Assembly (NCBI RefSeq): GCF_001563265.1
Contig: NZ_CP005083.1
Location: 1,677,001-1,741,000, forward strand
DNA: 64,000 bases
Direction of reading: 5' to 3'
Source of the DNA: Sphingobium sp. TKS
Lineage (GTDB): Bacteria > Pseudomonadota > Alphaproteobacteria > Sphingomonadales > Sphingomonadaceae
In this document: positions 43,250 through 52,089 of the stretch, one piece after another
How positions within the stretch are numbered: position 1 is the stretch's first letter
Layout of the letters: each line of letters opens with the position of its first letter
The notes under the pieces: model-generated
What the model was told of the DNA's origin: nothing
Seen by the model: only the letters and a program-made list of their open reading frames with translations
Database searches by the model: none
Translations under genes and position numbers: made by a program

Positions 43250-43471
43250 TCAGAGGATGCCTCCGCCCAGGAACAGCCGCAGCGCTCCGAATGCCGCCAC
43301 GATCAGACAGAAATTGCGTCCGCCATTCTTGGCCGAGAGCATGCCGACAAATGCGCCGAACAGCGCGACCGGCACGAGCAGCCAGTTGAGCGCGCCCAGC
43401 AGCGGAAACACTGCCGGGATCATCAGGATCAGGGTGAAAAGGCCGATCAGCGCTGACAGGATGTTAAGCAT
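43250..43471 (-). CDS. Small membrane protein, unknown function
   Basis: A 73-residue, almost entirely hydrophobic protein with two or three membrane segments (about 3-22, 26-46 and 52-70). It contains GMLSAKNGGRNFC in the short loop before the last helix. I recognise no family. The ATG at 43471 gives a natural hydrophobic start, whereas the frame extends 18 codons upstream through non-membrane sequence. There is no clear ribosome-binding site. It lies just upstream of rarD and is probably co-transcribed with it. Confidence 0.6.
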   Translation of the reverse strand: MLNILSALIGLFTLILMIPAVFPLLGALNWLLVPVALFGAFVGMLSAKNGGRNFCLIVAAFGALRLFLGGGIL

Positions 43472-43631
43472 GGCCGCACAAATGGTGCTTCTGCTCCTTC
43501 GCGGCAAGCCGGATGGCGATGCCACTTGGCGGAGACTGGCCCGGACAAAGGAAAAATTCCGGGATTCACCAAAATCCCTAACGGAAAATTAACCTCTGCT
43601 CTTCATCCCTTGTTTACGAAGGAGTGAAGCC

Positions 43632-44327
43632 ATGGCGCCTGTTCGATCTTTCTGTGTTCTTGCGCTACTTGCCGCCATGCCGCTGGCGGGTTGCGGCAAG
43701 AAGGAGGATGATCTGAACGCGCTGGACGCGCAACTCACCAACAATGCGGTCGACGCGCTGGCCGGTCAGATCATGGTCGACCCCAGGCTTGCAGGTCAGT
43801 CGCAGCGGGCTGCGAAGCTGCCGGTGTTGACGGGAGCGGCTGGCAAGGCGCTGGCTGATTCGGTGAAGCTGGCGGGCGGCACCTTGCTCGCCACACCCGC
43901 GCCTGTGCAGGAGGAGGCGAAGGAATCCGCGTCCATGCTCGCCGCCGTGGCCAGCGAACAGAAAAAGCCCGGCGGGAACGCCTTCTGCCGCGAGCGACTG
44001 ATCTATGGCGCCCAATGGGCCAGCCGCTTGCCCGAACCCTTTACCGTCTATCCCGGCGCGCAACTTGTCGAAGCGGCAGGGGCGGAAAAGGACGGATGCA
44101 CGCTGCGCGCCGCGACTTTCGTGACGCTGGTGCCACGGCAGAGCGTGATGGATTTTTATTACACCCAGGCTCGCCGCGCCGGTTTCGACGCCGAGCATAA
44201 GGTGATGGGCGGCGACCATGTGCTGGGAGGATCGCGCAAGGATGACGGCAGCGCCTTCCTACTGCTGTTCACCGAAGCGCCCGGCGGCAAGACCAGCGTG
44301 GACGTGCTCGCGGATAACGGCCGCTAG
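43632..44327 (+). CDS. Predicted lipoprotein, unknown function
   Basis: A 231-residue exported lipoprotein. The signal ends in the lipobox LAGC at about residues 18-21, followed by KKEDD. The middle region is rich in Ala and polar residues, and the C-terminal part (FTVYPGAQLVEAAGAEKDGC, then DFYYTQARRAGFDAEHKV) looks like a folded domain of about 100 residues with two cysteines. The ATG has a strong AAGGAG upstream. It is monocistronic and diverges from the small membrane-protein gene. I recognise no family beyond the lipoprotein signal. Confidence 0.75.
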   Translation: MAPVRSFCVLALLAAMPLAGCGKKEDDLNALDAQLTNNAVDALAGQIMVDPRLAGQSQRAAKLPVLTGAAGKALADSVKLAGGTLLATPAPVQEEAKESASMLAAVASEQKKPGGNAFCRERLIYGAQWASRLPEPFTVYPGAQLVEAAGAEKDGCTLRAATFVTLVPRQSVMDFYYTQARRAGFDAEHKVMGGDHVLGGSRKDDGSAFLLLFTEAPGGKTSVDVLADNGR

Positions 44328-44373
44328 GGGTCGCCGGGGCTGTATTTCGGCCAGAAGTGGACGTTGATAATAT

Positions 44374-44454
44374 CGTCATCCCAGCGAAAGCTGGCATCTC
44401 GTGAGGTTAGGTCGTGCGCCATCGCCTGAGATCCCAGCTTTCGCTGGGATGACG
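44374..44454. repeat. REP-like paired palindrome
   Basis: Two 27-base arms, 44374-44400 and 44428-44454, are inverted copies with one mismatch, separated by 27 bases. Each arm also folds alone: CCAGC, GAAA (or TTTC), GCTGG makes a small tetraloop hairpin. This nested build is typical of dispersed REP/BIME elements of sphingomonads. It lies between the lipoprotein gene and crcB. It is not followed by a U tract, so it is not a simple terminator. Confidence 0.75.
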
Positions 44455-44551
44455 GAAATGAGGTCCGATCTCCACCTCATCCGCCGGCCCGTCATTTCCC
44501 AAACCAATGACCGCTTCCCAATCCTTGCAAAAATGCTCTAGGGCGGGCGGC

Positions 44552-44935
44552 ATGACCAATATCTTTCTCGTCATGACAGGCGGTGCCGTCGGATCGGCGT
44601 TGCGCTACCTGCTCGGACGTCTCTCGGGCCATCTGGCCCCCGGCGCGCTGTGGCCATGGGGCACCTTCGGGGCCAATATCATCGGCGGTTTCGCCATGGG
44701 CCTGCTGGCCGGGTGGCTGGCGCGCTTCAGCACGGGCTCAGGCGAACCGATCCGCTTGCTGCTCGCTGTCGGCGTGCTCGGCGGTTTCACCACCTTCTCC
44801 TCGTTCAGCCTGGAAACCGTACTGATGATGGAACGCGGCCAATTCGGCATGGCGCTGGCCTATGCCGCCTTTTCGGTCATTGGTGCGGTCGGCGCGCTGG
44901 CCGGTGGCCTCGCTGTCATGAGGAGCGTCGCATGA
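44552..44935 (+). CDS. crcB: Fluoride efflux channel CrcB/FluC
   Basis: A 127-residue inner-membrane protein with four helices, a dual-topology fluoride channel that lowers cytoplasmic fluoride. Signatures are GGAVGSALRYLLGR near the start, PWGTFGANIIGGFAMG near residue 40 (Asn in the second helix), and GGFTTFSSFSLET near 75, which holds the central Na+/fluoride-track Phe and Ser/Thr residues. The ATG at 44552 gives the usual length. I do not see a fluoride riboswitch in the upstream 220 bases. The stop overlaps the next start (ATGA). Confidence 0.93.
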   Translation: MTNIFLVMTGGAVGSALRYLLGRLSGHLAPGALWPWGTFGANIIGGFAMGLLAGWLARFSTGSGEPIRLLLAVGVLGGFTTFSSFSLETVLMMERGQFGMALAYAAFSVIGAVGALAGGLAVMRSVA

Positions 44936-46242
44936 AAGGTCGTCCTCCCGGCAAATCATCCGGCCCTCGCAAGCCCGGCGCCGTTCCCCAGGGTCGCGCT
45001 CGAGGCGCCGTCAAGGCCGCTCGCGCTCGCAAGCCCGACGCGCCCAAATCCGCTCCGAAGCCACCGGCTGCCAAGCCGGCCACGGCAAAGCCAGCAGTCC
45101 GGCCCGCCAAATCGTCCCCGGCCAAGGGTGTTTCGCTCGACGTCCGGCAATTCCGCGTGGGGGCTGACGATGACGGCATCCGGCTCGACCGCTGGTTCCA
45201 GCGGCATCTGCCCGATGTCGGCTTCAATATCGTGTCGCGCTGGGCGCGCACCGGCCAGTTGCGCGTGGACGGAGCGCGCGCCGCGCCGGGCGACCGGGTT
45301 GCGGAAGGCCAGAGCATCCGCGTGCCTCCCGCCGAGCCCAAGGCCGTCGAAACCGCCAAGCCCAAGCGCGTCCGCCCGGAACTGAGCGACGATCAGGTCG
45401 CCTTCGCCCAGGGACTGGTCATCCACCGCGACGCGCAAGCCATCGTCATCAACAAGCCGCCGGGCCTGGCGACGCAGGGCGGCACCAAGACCGAAGATCA
45501 TGTCGACGGCCTGCTCGATGCGCTGGAATATGAGCTCGACCAACGGCCCAAGCTGGTCCATCGGCTCGACAAGGACACGTCGGGCGCGCTCCTCATTGCC
45601 CGCACCGCCCGGTCTGCCGCCTTTTTCGCCAAGGCCTTCTCCAGCCGCACCGCGCGCAAGGTCTATTGGGCCATCGTCATGGGCGTCCCCTCGATCGAGG
45701 ACGGCATGGTCGAGCTGCCCATCGCCAAGCAGCCCGGCACCGGCGGCGAGAAAATGCATGTGGATCAGGAGGAGGGGCTTCCCTCCCGTTCGCGCTACCG
45801 CGTGATCGAACGCGCAGGCAATCGCGCCGCCTGGGTCGAACTGCAACCCTATACCGGCCGTACCCACCAGTTGCGCGTCCATATGGCGGCAATCGGCCAT
45901 CCGATCGTGGGTGACGGCAAATATGGCGGCAAGGAGGCCTTTTTGAGCGGCGCGATCAGCCGCAAGATGCACCTCCACGCCCGCCGCATCCGCGTCGATC
46001 ATCCCGATGGCGGCCGTGTGGATGTTCGCGCCGAACTGCCCGATCATTTCGCCTCCAGCCTTGCCTCGCTGGGTTTCGACCTGTCCGCCGGCGATCTGCC
46101 GCTGGACGAGGAAATCGCGCGCGCTCCCACCCGCGAGGATGAGAAGAAGGCGGCCCGAGCCCATGCCAAGCAGATCCGCAAGGGCCGCAAGGGCGAAAGG
46201 CGCGCGCGGGGCTCCGGCGGGGGACCGCGCAAGAAGTCATGA
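44932..46242 (+). CDS. RluA family pseudouridine synthase with long basic N-terminal extension
   Basis: A 436-residue enzyme of the RluC type. The catalytic core has INKPPGLATQGGTKTEDHVD near residue 180, HRLDKDTSGALL near 215, and GRTHQLRVHMAAIGHPIVGDGKYGG near 310. An S4 RNA-binding domain (GIRLDRWFQRHLPDVGF onward) precedes it. Residues 1-65 are a Lys/Pro/Ala-rich, disordered, histone-H1-like tail, and a basic stretch ends the protein; both probably add RNA binding. It should modify 23S rRNA, but the site is not provable. It overlaps both neighbours by ATGA. Confidence 0.9.
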   Translation: MKGRPPGKSSGPRKPGAVPQGRARGAVKAARARKPDAPKSAPKPPAAKPATAKPAVRPAKSSPAKGVSLDVRQFRVGADDDGIRLDRWFQRHLPDVGFNIVSRWARTGQLRVDGARAAPGDRVAEGQSIRVPPAEPKAVETAKPKRVRPELSDDQVAFAQGLVIHRDAQAIVINKPPGLATQGGTKTEDHVDGLLDALEYELDQRPKLVHRLDKDTSGALLIARTARSAAFFAKAFSSRTARKVYWAIVMGVPSIEDGMVELPIAKQPGTGGEKMHVDQEEGLPSRSRYRVIERAGNRAAWVELQPYTGRTHQLRVHMAAIGHPIVGDGKYGGKEAFLSGAISRKMHLHARRIRVDHPDGGRVDVRAELPDHFASSLASLGFDLSAGDLPLDEEIARAPTREDEKKAARAHAKQIRKGRKGERRARGSGGGPRKKS

Positions 46243-46907
46243 CGAACAAGCTCGCCGTATTCGACTGCGACGGCACATTGGTCGACAGTCAGCATAGCAT
46301 CTGCACGGCCATGATTCGTGCATTCGAGGGGGAAAAGCTGCTCGCGCCGGATCGCGCGACGATCCTCTCGGTCGTCGGCCTGTCGCTGCCGCTTGCCATG
46401 GCGCGGCTGCTGCCGGAGGCGGAGGCTGATTATCATGACTATCTCTCCGAAAGCTACAAGCTTGCTTTCCAGCAGCTTCGCCGGGAAAATGCGGTGTCGG
46501 AGCCGCTTTATCCGGGCATAGCCGAACTCATCCGCCAACTGGATGCCGATGGCTGGCTGTTGGGTGTCGCGACCGGCAAATCGGACAGGGGGCTCCAACT
46601 TTGCCTCACCCATCACGGCATCCACGCTCATTTCGTGACATTGCAGACCGCCGACCGCCATCCGTCCAAGCCGCATCCCTCCATGCTGCTCGCCGCCATG
46701 GCCGAAGCGGGGGCCGCGCCCGAAACCACGGTGATGATCGGTGACACCAGCTTCGACATCGACATGGCTCTGACCGCTGGCGCGCGTGCCCTTGGCGTCG
46801 GCTGGGGCTATCACACGCCGCAGGATCTGATCGCGGCGGGCGCGCATAGCGTAGCGATGGACAGCGCGGAATTGCATGGCCATATCCACGCCTCCGACAT
46901 CAAATGA
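46239..46907 (+). CDS. HAD family phosphatase (phosphoglycolate phosphatase-like)
   Basis: A 222-residue HAD-superfamily hydrolase, subfamily IA. Motif I is VFDCDGTLVDSQ at the start (nucleophile and second Asp), a cap domain follows, motif II is GVATGKSDRGL near 106, motif III the Lys in HPSKPHPSML near 145, and motif IV IGDTSFDIDMALTAGA near 167. It resembles Gph-type phosphatases of small phosphometabolites; the true substrate is uncertain. It overlaps the pseudouridine synthase stop and the next start by four bases each. Confidence 0.88.
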   Translation: MTNKLAVFDCDGTLVDSQHSICTAMIRAFEGEKLLAPDRATILSVVGLSLPLAMARLLPEAEADYHDYLSESYKLAFQQLRRENAVSEPLYPGIAELIRQLDADGWLLGVATGKSDRGLQLCLTHHGIHAHFVTLQTADRHPSKPHPSMLLAAMAEAGAAPETTVMIGDTSFDIDMALTAGARALGVGWGYHTPQDLIAAGAHSVAMDSAELHGHIHASDIK

Positions 46908-47161
46908 CCGACCTGCCTCCACTTCCGCCAGCCGACCCTGAAAAGGTCGCCCGCCAGCGCTTCTTCGCGCTCGGCCTGTTCCGCCTGTCGGGCGCTTTGC
47001 TGGTGATGTTCGGCTTCCTCATATTGATGCAACGCTTCCATTGGGTGCAGGGGAGCAAGGCCAAGGCGATGGGCGCGATCTTCGTCGTCGTCGGCTTGTT
47101 CCAGTTCGTGATCGTGCCGCGCCTGCTGCTCGCATTGTTCAGGAAACCGCCGCAATCATGA
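46904..47161 (+). CDS. Small two-helix membrane protein, unknown function
   Basis: An 85-residue membrane protein with two hydrophobic helices (about 25-42 and 55-78) and a short basic loop (VQGSKAKAMG) between them. The N-terminal 15 residues are proline-rich, then charged (PADPEKVARQRF). I recognise no named family, but its place between the HAD phosphatase and ATP12 genes, with ATGA overlaps on both sides, supports that it is a real gene. ATP12 downstream helps F1-ATPase assembly; a related membrane role here would be speculation. Confidence 0.78.
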   Translation: MTDLPPLPPADPEKVARQRFFALGLFRLSGALLVMFGFLILMQRFHWVQGSKAKAMGAIFVVVGLFQFVIVPRLLLALFRKPPQS

Positions 47162-47853
47162 AACGCTTCTACAAGGACGTCACGGTCGTTCCGGGTGAAA
47201 CCGGTTTCGAGCTTCGGCTCGATGGCCGCCCGGTCCGCACGCCAGCCCGCGCCGCTTTGGCTCTGCCCAATGTACGCCTTGCCGAAGCGATCGCGGACGA
47301 ATGGCGCGCCCAGGGCGATATGATCGATCCGCGCTCCATGCCCTTCACTGGCCTTGCCAATGGCGCCATCGACCAGATCGCGCCCAATCGCGAAAGCTTC
47401 GCCGCGGATATTGCGCGCTATGGGGAGAGTGATCTGCTCTGCTACCGCGCGGAAGGGCCGGCCGAACTGAACGCCCGCGAAGCTGCGGCCTGGGATCCGC
47501 TGCTGGATTGGGCCCGTGGCCGCTATGACGTTGCTTTCCGGGTGACGCAGGGCATCATCCCGGTCGAACAGCCCGCCGAGACTCTGGAACGGCTGGGCGG
47601 GGCGGTGGCTGTCTTCGACCCCTTCACCCTTGCGGGCCTCTCGACATTGGTGACGCTGTCCGGATCGCTGGTTTGCGGGCTCGCGATCGTGGAAGGCGGC
47701 TATGATGGCGATATGGTCTGGACCGCTTCCGAAATCGACGAGGCGTGGGAAGTCGAGCAATGGGGCGACGATGCCGAAGCCGCTGCCCGGTCGGCACGGC
47801 GGAAAGAGGAATTTGCCATGGCAGTGGCGTTTTGCGGGATGACTCGTGCCTGA
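47158..47853 (+). CDS. ATP12 family chaperone for F1-ATPase assembly
   Basis: A 231-residue protein of the ATP12 family, which in mitochondria and alphaproteobacteria binds the F1 alpha subunit during ATP synthase assembly. KRFYKDVTVVPGETGFELRLDGRPVRTPARAALALP at the start and DLLCYRAEGPAELNAREAAAWDPLLDW near 95 are family signatures. The last part has GSLVCGLAIVEG, also typical. The ATG at 47158 overlaps the previous stop (ATGA). It is the last gene of a five-gene chain; the ATP synthase genes are not in the window. Confidence 0.9.
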   Translation: MKRFYKDVTVVPGETGFELRLDGRPVRTPARAALALPNVRLAEAIADEWRAQGDMIDPRSMPFTGLANGAIDQIAPNRESFAADIARYGESDLLCYRAEGPAELNAREAAAWDPLLDWARGRYDVAFRVTQGIIPVEQPAETLERLGGAVAVFDPFTLAGLSTLVTLSGSLVCGLAIVEGGYDGDMVWTASEIDEAWEVEQWGDDAEAAARSARRKEEFAMAVAFCGMTRA

Positions 47854-47871
47854 CGGGTTACGGCAAAGGCC

Positions 47872-48552
47872 TCAAGCCACCCCGCCGATGATCTTGTCGG
47901 CAAAGAGCAGCCTGCCCGGACCCATCAGCCCGATAAATTGCGGCAACATATGACGCGCCAGCGCGAAGCACCCTTCGCTGCGGCCAATCTTGCCCCAGGT
48001 CGCGATGTGATCTTCGCTCACATAATCCGCGCCATGCACGACGATGGCGCGCATTTCCGCATTGTTGTTCTGCGGGTCCAGCCCCGCCAGGCGCATCGCC
48101 CGGCCATGCTGGCCTTCGTAGATTTCGCCCGTCTTGAAGGCGCCCGAACAACTCGCTAGCGAATTGGGCTCGTTGGAAAATGTCTGGAGCCAGCCTGAAT
48201 GTTCGGGGTCGGAACCGCGGCCATGGGCGACCAGATAGGAACTGGCCTGTCCGCCGATCAGATCGACCACATGGAAACGCAATTCCCGCGAGGGCGCGTT
48301 GAAGTCGGCCAATCCCACCCGGTCGCGCAGCGTGAACATATGGCCGTGCTGGTCGAGTGCAGCCTTGGCGCGCTCCAGCAGTTTCGCATAGGGCTGGGTA
48401 GCAAGCGGCCCTGCTGAGACCGGACGCGGTGCCGGCGGAGCAGCAGGCTGCGGCGGCGTTTCACCGAACGACGCAGCGCGCCCGGCACTGTCGGCAAGGA
48501 ATGAAAAAGCCAGCCCGCTCAAAGCGAGCTTGGTGAAACTACGACGATCCAT
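47872..48552 (-). CDS. Murein L,D-transpeptidase catalytic-domain protein (YkuD_2 type), Tat signal
   Basis: A 226-residue exported protein. The N terminus MDRRSFTKLALSGLAF is a twin-arginine signal. The domain includes FSNEPNSLASCSGAF near 130 and then AIVVHGADYVSEDHIATWGKIGRSEGCFAL near 168, which contains the H...SxGC catalytic pattern of YkuD-type L,D-transpeptidases. It should cross-link or edit peptidoglycan in the periplasm, although activity of this subfamily is not well proved. The ATG at 48552 starts the Tat motif; an upstream ATG (48588) is less likely. Confidence 0.86.
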   Translation of the reverse strand: MDRRSFTKLALSGLAFSFLADSAGRAASFGETPPQPAAPPAPRPVSAGPLATQPYAKLLERAKAALDQHGHMFTLRDRVGLADFNAPSRELRFHVVDLIGGQASSYLVAHGRGSDPEHSGWLQTFSNEPNSLASCSGAFKTGEIYEGQHGRAMRLAGLDPQNNNAEMRAIVVHGADYVSEDHIATWGKIGRSEGCFALARHMLPQFIGLMGPGRLLFADKIIGGVA

Positions 48553-48677
48553 GAATCGCAATATAGCAAAGGAGCGGGGCCGGTCCAAGGGGAACGCCGG
48601 ATTGCCACCGTCGTCCGTCCCACTCTTTGCTGCAAAACCGCCGTGCCGCCTCGTTTCCGGGGCGGGACGCGCCGATC

Positions 48678-48971
48678 CTATTGGGTGGCGTTCGCGCCCT
48701 CGTCCGCGCCTTCCCGATTCAGGCGCGCGGTCATGCCGGTGGCTGCGGCGTCGTCCTCGATTTGCTGCTGTTCGGAAATGGTCGGGGCGGGGGCAGGAGC
48801 GGGCGCGGCGTTATTGCTCGGCTCGGGAGCAGGAGCCTCCGGCTCCTCAACGATCACATTCTCGACCGGCGGTTCGACCAGATTGTTGGTCACCGGCGCC
48901 TCTTCCTCCTTCTTCCCGCAGGCGGCGAGGGCGAGCGCGCCGGCAAGGGCGATGAGGGCGAATTTGCGCAT
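48678..48971 (-). CDS. Small predicted lipoprotein
   Basis: A 97-residue lipoprotein with lipobox LAAC at about residues 15-18, followed by GKKEEEAP. The rest is a disordered acidic and Pro/Ala-rich stretch (EEPEAPAPEPSNNAAPAPAPAP) with a short polar tail. No fold or family was recognised. The ATG has AGGA at good spacing and lies four bases after the stop of the L,D-transpeptidase, so the two are probably co-transcribed. A structural or spacer role in the cell envelope is possible but unproved. Confidence 0.75.
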   Translation of the reverse strand: MRKFALIALAGALALAACGKKEEEAPVTNNLVEPPVENVIVEEPEAPAPEPSNNAAPAPAPAPTISEQQQIEDDAAATGMTARLNREGADEGANATQ

Positions 48972-48975
48972 GAAA

Positions 48976-50448
48976 TCAGTCCTTGGATGCGATGGAGGCC
49001 GCAGGCGCGGCGGTCGGGTCGACACGGCGGCTGGATGCTTCGATCTTTTCCGCAAGCAGCTTGTCCCAGCCATAGGGATCGGAACGGAAGCTCATCGTGC
49101 CGTTATTGCTGGCGAAAGCAGTCCAGTAAAGCAGATACACCGCCACTTCCTTGGGCAGCGAAACCCGCTGGGTTTTGCCGGTGTCGATCAGCGACTGGAT
49201 CTGCCCGGCAAGGTCGGGGTTGCCCGCCACCATCAATTCCGCCAGCGGCACCGGCTTTTCCAGGCGAATGCAGCCATGGCTCGCCAGGCGGTCATAGCTT
49301 GAAAATTTCGCCCGCGACGGCGTGTCGTGCAGATAGACGGCAAAGGGATTGTTGAAGTCGAACTTCAACCGTCCCAGCGCGCTGTTGGGCCCGGCGGGTT
49401 GTACGATCCGCTCGCCCGTCTCCGGCGTGCCGACGATCTTGTAGCCCTGACGGATCAGCGTCGCGCGCCCCTTGGGCCATAATTCGCGCTTGGCGATGGA
49501 GGTGGGGACGTTCCACGGCGGATTGACCACGATCGAATGGATGCTGGATGACAGCATCGGCGTCGCATTGTCCGGCGCCCCCGTCACGGCGCGCATCGAC
49601 GTCACCGGCTGATCGCCCTCGAACACCGTCAGCACGGCGGCGGCGATGTTTACCTGCACCCGGTTCACTGGCAATTGGCGCGGCATCCAGCGCCAGCGCT
49701 CCATATTCGCCATGATCGCGGCGATGCGGTCGTCGACCGGCACGTTCAGTTCCCTGAGCGTCCGCGCATCCAGCAAGCCGGTGGGGTTGAGGCCATAGCG
49801 CCGCTGCGCCCGTTGCAGCACGTCGGTCAGCTTTTCGCTCGCCGTGACGCTCTTGTCCTCTATGGCGATGCGGGCGCGCACGGTAACGGGCGAGGATTGC
49901 GCCGTCAGCGCAGGCCAACCTCCCGCGTCGCGAATCCGCTCATAATTGGCCAAACCTTTGCGCAGCCCGTCATAGCCCGCATAGGGCGGCGTCAAATTGA
50001 GCGCCCATTGCGGCAACCGATCCTCGCTGATCGCCTTGGCCAGGCCCGGTCGCGGATCGAACGGGGCAGGGCGCAACGCCCAGATCGCCAGAAAGTCCGC
50101 CGTGTCGACGCGCCCCGTGCTGAGCGCCCTGGCCCGGTCCAATGCTGCCGAAAGCAGGGCATCGCCCGTCAGGTCGCTGGTTGCCTTGCTGCGCGCCATC
50201 AGCCCTTGCTGCGTGCCGCCCTTCAGCCAGTCGTTGAGCCAGCGTTCCTGCGTGGCGGACAGGGGGGGCAGCGGTACAGGGGGAGGCGGCGTCACGATGG
50301 ACGGCGGCAGGATCACCTGCGGAGCAGGGGGGGAGGATGGGGGCGCGGGCAGGATCGGCGCAACCGCCGGAGGCTGCGCCACGGACGGCACCGCGGCCGC
50401 ACCCAGCAGACAAAAAACGGAAAAACGGATCAATTTGGGACGGTTCAT
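48976..50448 (-). CDS. L,D-transpeptidase (YcbB/LdtD type)
   Basis: A 490-residue exported enzyme. A signal peptide (about 1-24) is followed by a proline-rich linker (about 27-65), a scaffold domain, a peptidoglycan-binding-like motif ([20 protein letters not shown] near 215), and the YkuD catalytic domain with [24 protein letters not shown] near 395, where the Cys is the nucleophile. The whole matches the large YcbB/LdtD class that makes 3-3 peptidoglycan cross-links. It diverges from the deacetylase gene across about 55 bases. Confidence 0.9.
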   Translation of the reverse strand: MNRPKLIRFSVFCLLGAAAVPSVAQPPAVAPILPAPPSSPPAPQVILPPSIVTPPPPVPLPPLSATQERWLNDWLKGGTQQGLMARSKATSDLTGDALLSAALDRARALSTGRVDTADFLAIWALRPAPFDPRPGLAKAISEDRLPQWALNLTPPYAGYDGLRKGLANYERIRDAGGWPALTAQSSPVTVRARIAIEDKSVTASEKLTDVLQRAQRRYGLNPTGLLDARTLRELNVPVDDRIAAIMANMERWRWMPRQLPVNRVQVNIAAAVLTVFEGDQPVTSMRAVTGAPDNATPMLSSSIHSIVVNPPWNVPTSIAKRELWPKGRATLIRQGYKIVGTPETGERIVQPAGPNSALGRLKFDFNNPFAVYLHDTPSRAKFSSYDRLASHGCIRLEKPVPLAELMVAGNPDLAGQIQSLIDTGKTQRVSLPKEVAVYLLYWTAFASNNGTMSFRSDPYGWDKLLAEKIEASSRRVDPTAAPAASIASKD

Positions 50449-50503
50449 GCTGGACCAGATAGCGCAAAGCCCGCATCGTTCAAACTCGAAGATAGCGGAA
50501 AAG

Positions 50504-51430
50504 ATGATGCTGCACGTCGTTCACCATCCAGCCTATGTCTCTCCGGCAACAGCGGGCAGTTCCTTTCGCTTCGACAAATATGGGCTGGTGATGGAAGCGC
50601 TGACCATGGCCGCGGCGCCCTTTACCGTGCATGAACCCGCCCCCATGCCGCGCCAATGGATAGAGGCGGTCCATGATCCCGCCTATGTCGATCAGGTCGC
50701 GACGCTGAGCCTGCCGCCCGAAAAGGAAAGACGCATCGGCTTTCCCGTGACGGAGCGGGTGATGCACCGCTCCATGCTCTCGCCCGGCGGCACATGGCTA
50801 GCGGCCCGGCTGGCGCTGCGTCATGGCTATGCCGCCAACGCGGCGGGGGGCAGCCATCATGCGCTGGCTGACAGCGGCGCGGGCTATTGCGTGTTCAACG
50901 ACCTTGCCATTGCGGCCAATCGATTGATCGGGGAAGGGGATGCACGGCGGATATTGATCCTGGATCTCGACGTGCATCAGGGCGACGGCACCGCCGTGCT
51001 GACGAGCGGGCGCGGGGATATCTTCACCCTCTCGATCCACGCGGAACGCAATTTCCCTGTGCGCAAGGCGCGTTCGACGCTCGACATCGGCCTGCCCGAT
51101 GGAACGGGCGATGATGGCTATATGGATGCCCTGATGGAGGCGATGCCGCCTGTGCTGGACGATTTCCGGCCCGACTTGATTCTCTATCAGGCGGGGGTCG
51201 ATCCCCATGCAGACGACCGTCTGGGTCGCCTTGCGCTCAGCGATGCAGGTCTGGACCGCCGCGACCGCGCCGTGATGCGCGCCGCGCGCAGCCGGGGCAT
51301 AGCGCTCGCCAGCACCATGGGGGGAGGCTATGGCGCGGATCGCATGACGATCGCCCGGCGGCATGCCGACTGCATGATCCGGCTGGCGGAAGAAGTTGCT
51401 CCGGAAGGGGATGCCGGTGCGCAATCCTGA
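50504..51430 (+). CDS. Histone deacetylase-family (class IV/AcuC-like) deacetylase
   Basis: A 308-residue zinc deacetylase. Active-site His pair in [21 protein letters not shown] near residue 120, zinc ligands in [14 protein letters not shown] near 150, and the late Asp in [17 protein letters not shown] near 230 are all present. Bacterial members remove acetyl groups from proteins, polyamines or small molecules, and the exact target is unknown. Two ATGs in tandem (50504, 50507) are both possible, and the second has better spacing to the GGA. It abuts the convergent membrane-protein gene with no gap. Confidence 0.88.
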   Translation: MMLHVVHHPAYVSPATAGSSFRFDKYGLVMEALTMAAAPFTVHEPAPMPRQWIEAVHDPAYVDQVATLSLPPEKERRIGFPVTERVMHRSMLSPGGTWLAARLALRHGYAANAAGGSHHALADSGAGYCVFNDLAIAANRLIGEGDARRILILDLDVHQGDGTAVLTSGRGDIFTLSIHAERNFPVRKARSTLDIGLPDGTGDDGYMDALMEAMPPVLDDFRPDLILYQAGVDPHADDRLGRLALSDAGLDRRDRAVMRAARSRGIALASTMGGGYGADRMTIARRHADCMIRLAEEVAPEGDAGAQS

Positions 51431-52012
51431 TTAGTGCACCGTTTCATCCACGACGGGGTCGAAGCCGGTCGGGCGCCCGCCTTCCATGATCTTTGCCGCC
51501 ACCAGTCCTGCTGCGACTAACGCGACAAAATCGCTGAAGGCCAGATAAAGACTATATCCCCAGGGCGTATGGTTGAACACGGCTTGCCCGACATGCAGCC
51601 ACAGCACGGCCGTGAGCGCGAACAATATCGTCACTCTGGCCCTTTCGCCCAGATCGCCACTGATGAAGCGCAGCATCAGCGCGATCAGTACCCCGACCAC
51701 CAGCGCCAGGATCAGGCCGCCGATCAAGGCGCCGGCGTCCGTCACCGGAAAACCACTGCTGTTGTAGAAGACCATCGCGACCGGCCCCTTGCCATAAAGC
51801 ACCGTGCCTTCGGCGGTCGCCGGATCGGGGATCACATAGACGCCGGTGCCCGACGGCGTCAGCGCCTGCGCCATGGCAGCCTGCAAATTGCTGCCGGCTC
51901 CGGATTCCGCGCGATGAAAGGCGAGGGCGCTCAGCGGCGTCCCCCAGAAGATGAAGCCGACCAGATACATCGCCACACCGCCGATCAGGCCGCCCAACAG
52001 GGTTTTGAACAT
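51431..52012 (-). CDS. Four-helix membrane protein, unknown function
   Basis: A 193-residue membrane protein. Helices lie at about 5-25, 95-115, 125-145 and 155-175, with a periplasmic loop of about 60 residues (30-90) after the first helix that includes GVYVIPDPATAEGTVLYGKGP. The start has a perfect AGGAGG ribosome-binding site. I recognise no named family. The neighbours are the his operon (same strand, upstream) and the deacetylase (convergent), which give no hint of role. Confidence 0.72.
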   Translation of the reverse strand: MFKTLLGGLIGGVAMYLVGFIFWGTPLSALAFHRAESGAGSNLQAAMAQALTPSGTGVYVIPDPATAEGTVLYGKGPVAMVFYNSSGFPVTDAGALIGGLILALVVGVLIALMLRFISGDLGERARVTILFALTAVLWLHVGQAVFNHTPWGYSLYLAFSDFVALVAAGLVAAKIMEGGRPTGFDPVVDETVH

Positions 52013-52089
52013 ATGCCCTCCTGTCCTCTCGATGGCTTGAGAGGCTGACGGACAAACGCCGATGCGGCAATATCTTTCCGGAAAAGACC

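Noticed and set aside
44328..44551. Fluoride riboswitch before crcB
   Set aside because: Looked for in the upstream 224 bases; only the REP-like palindrome is seen, with no recognisable crcB-type pseudoknot pattern.
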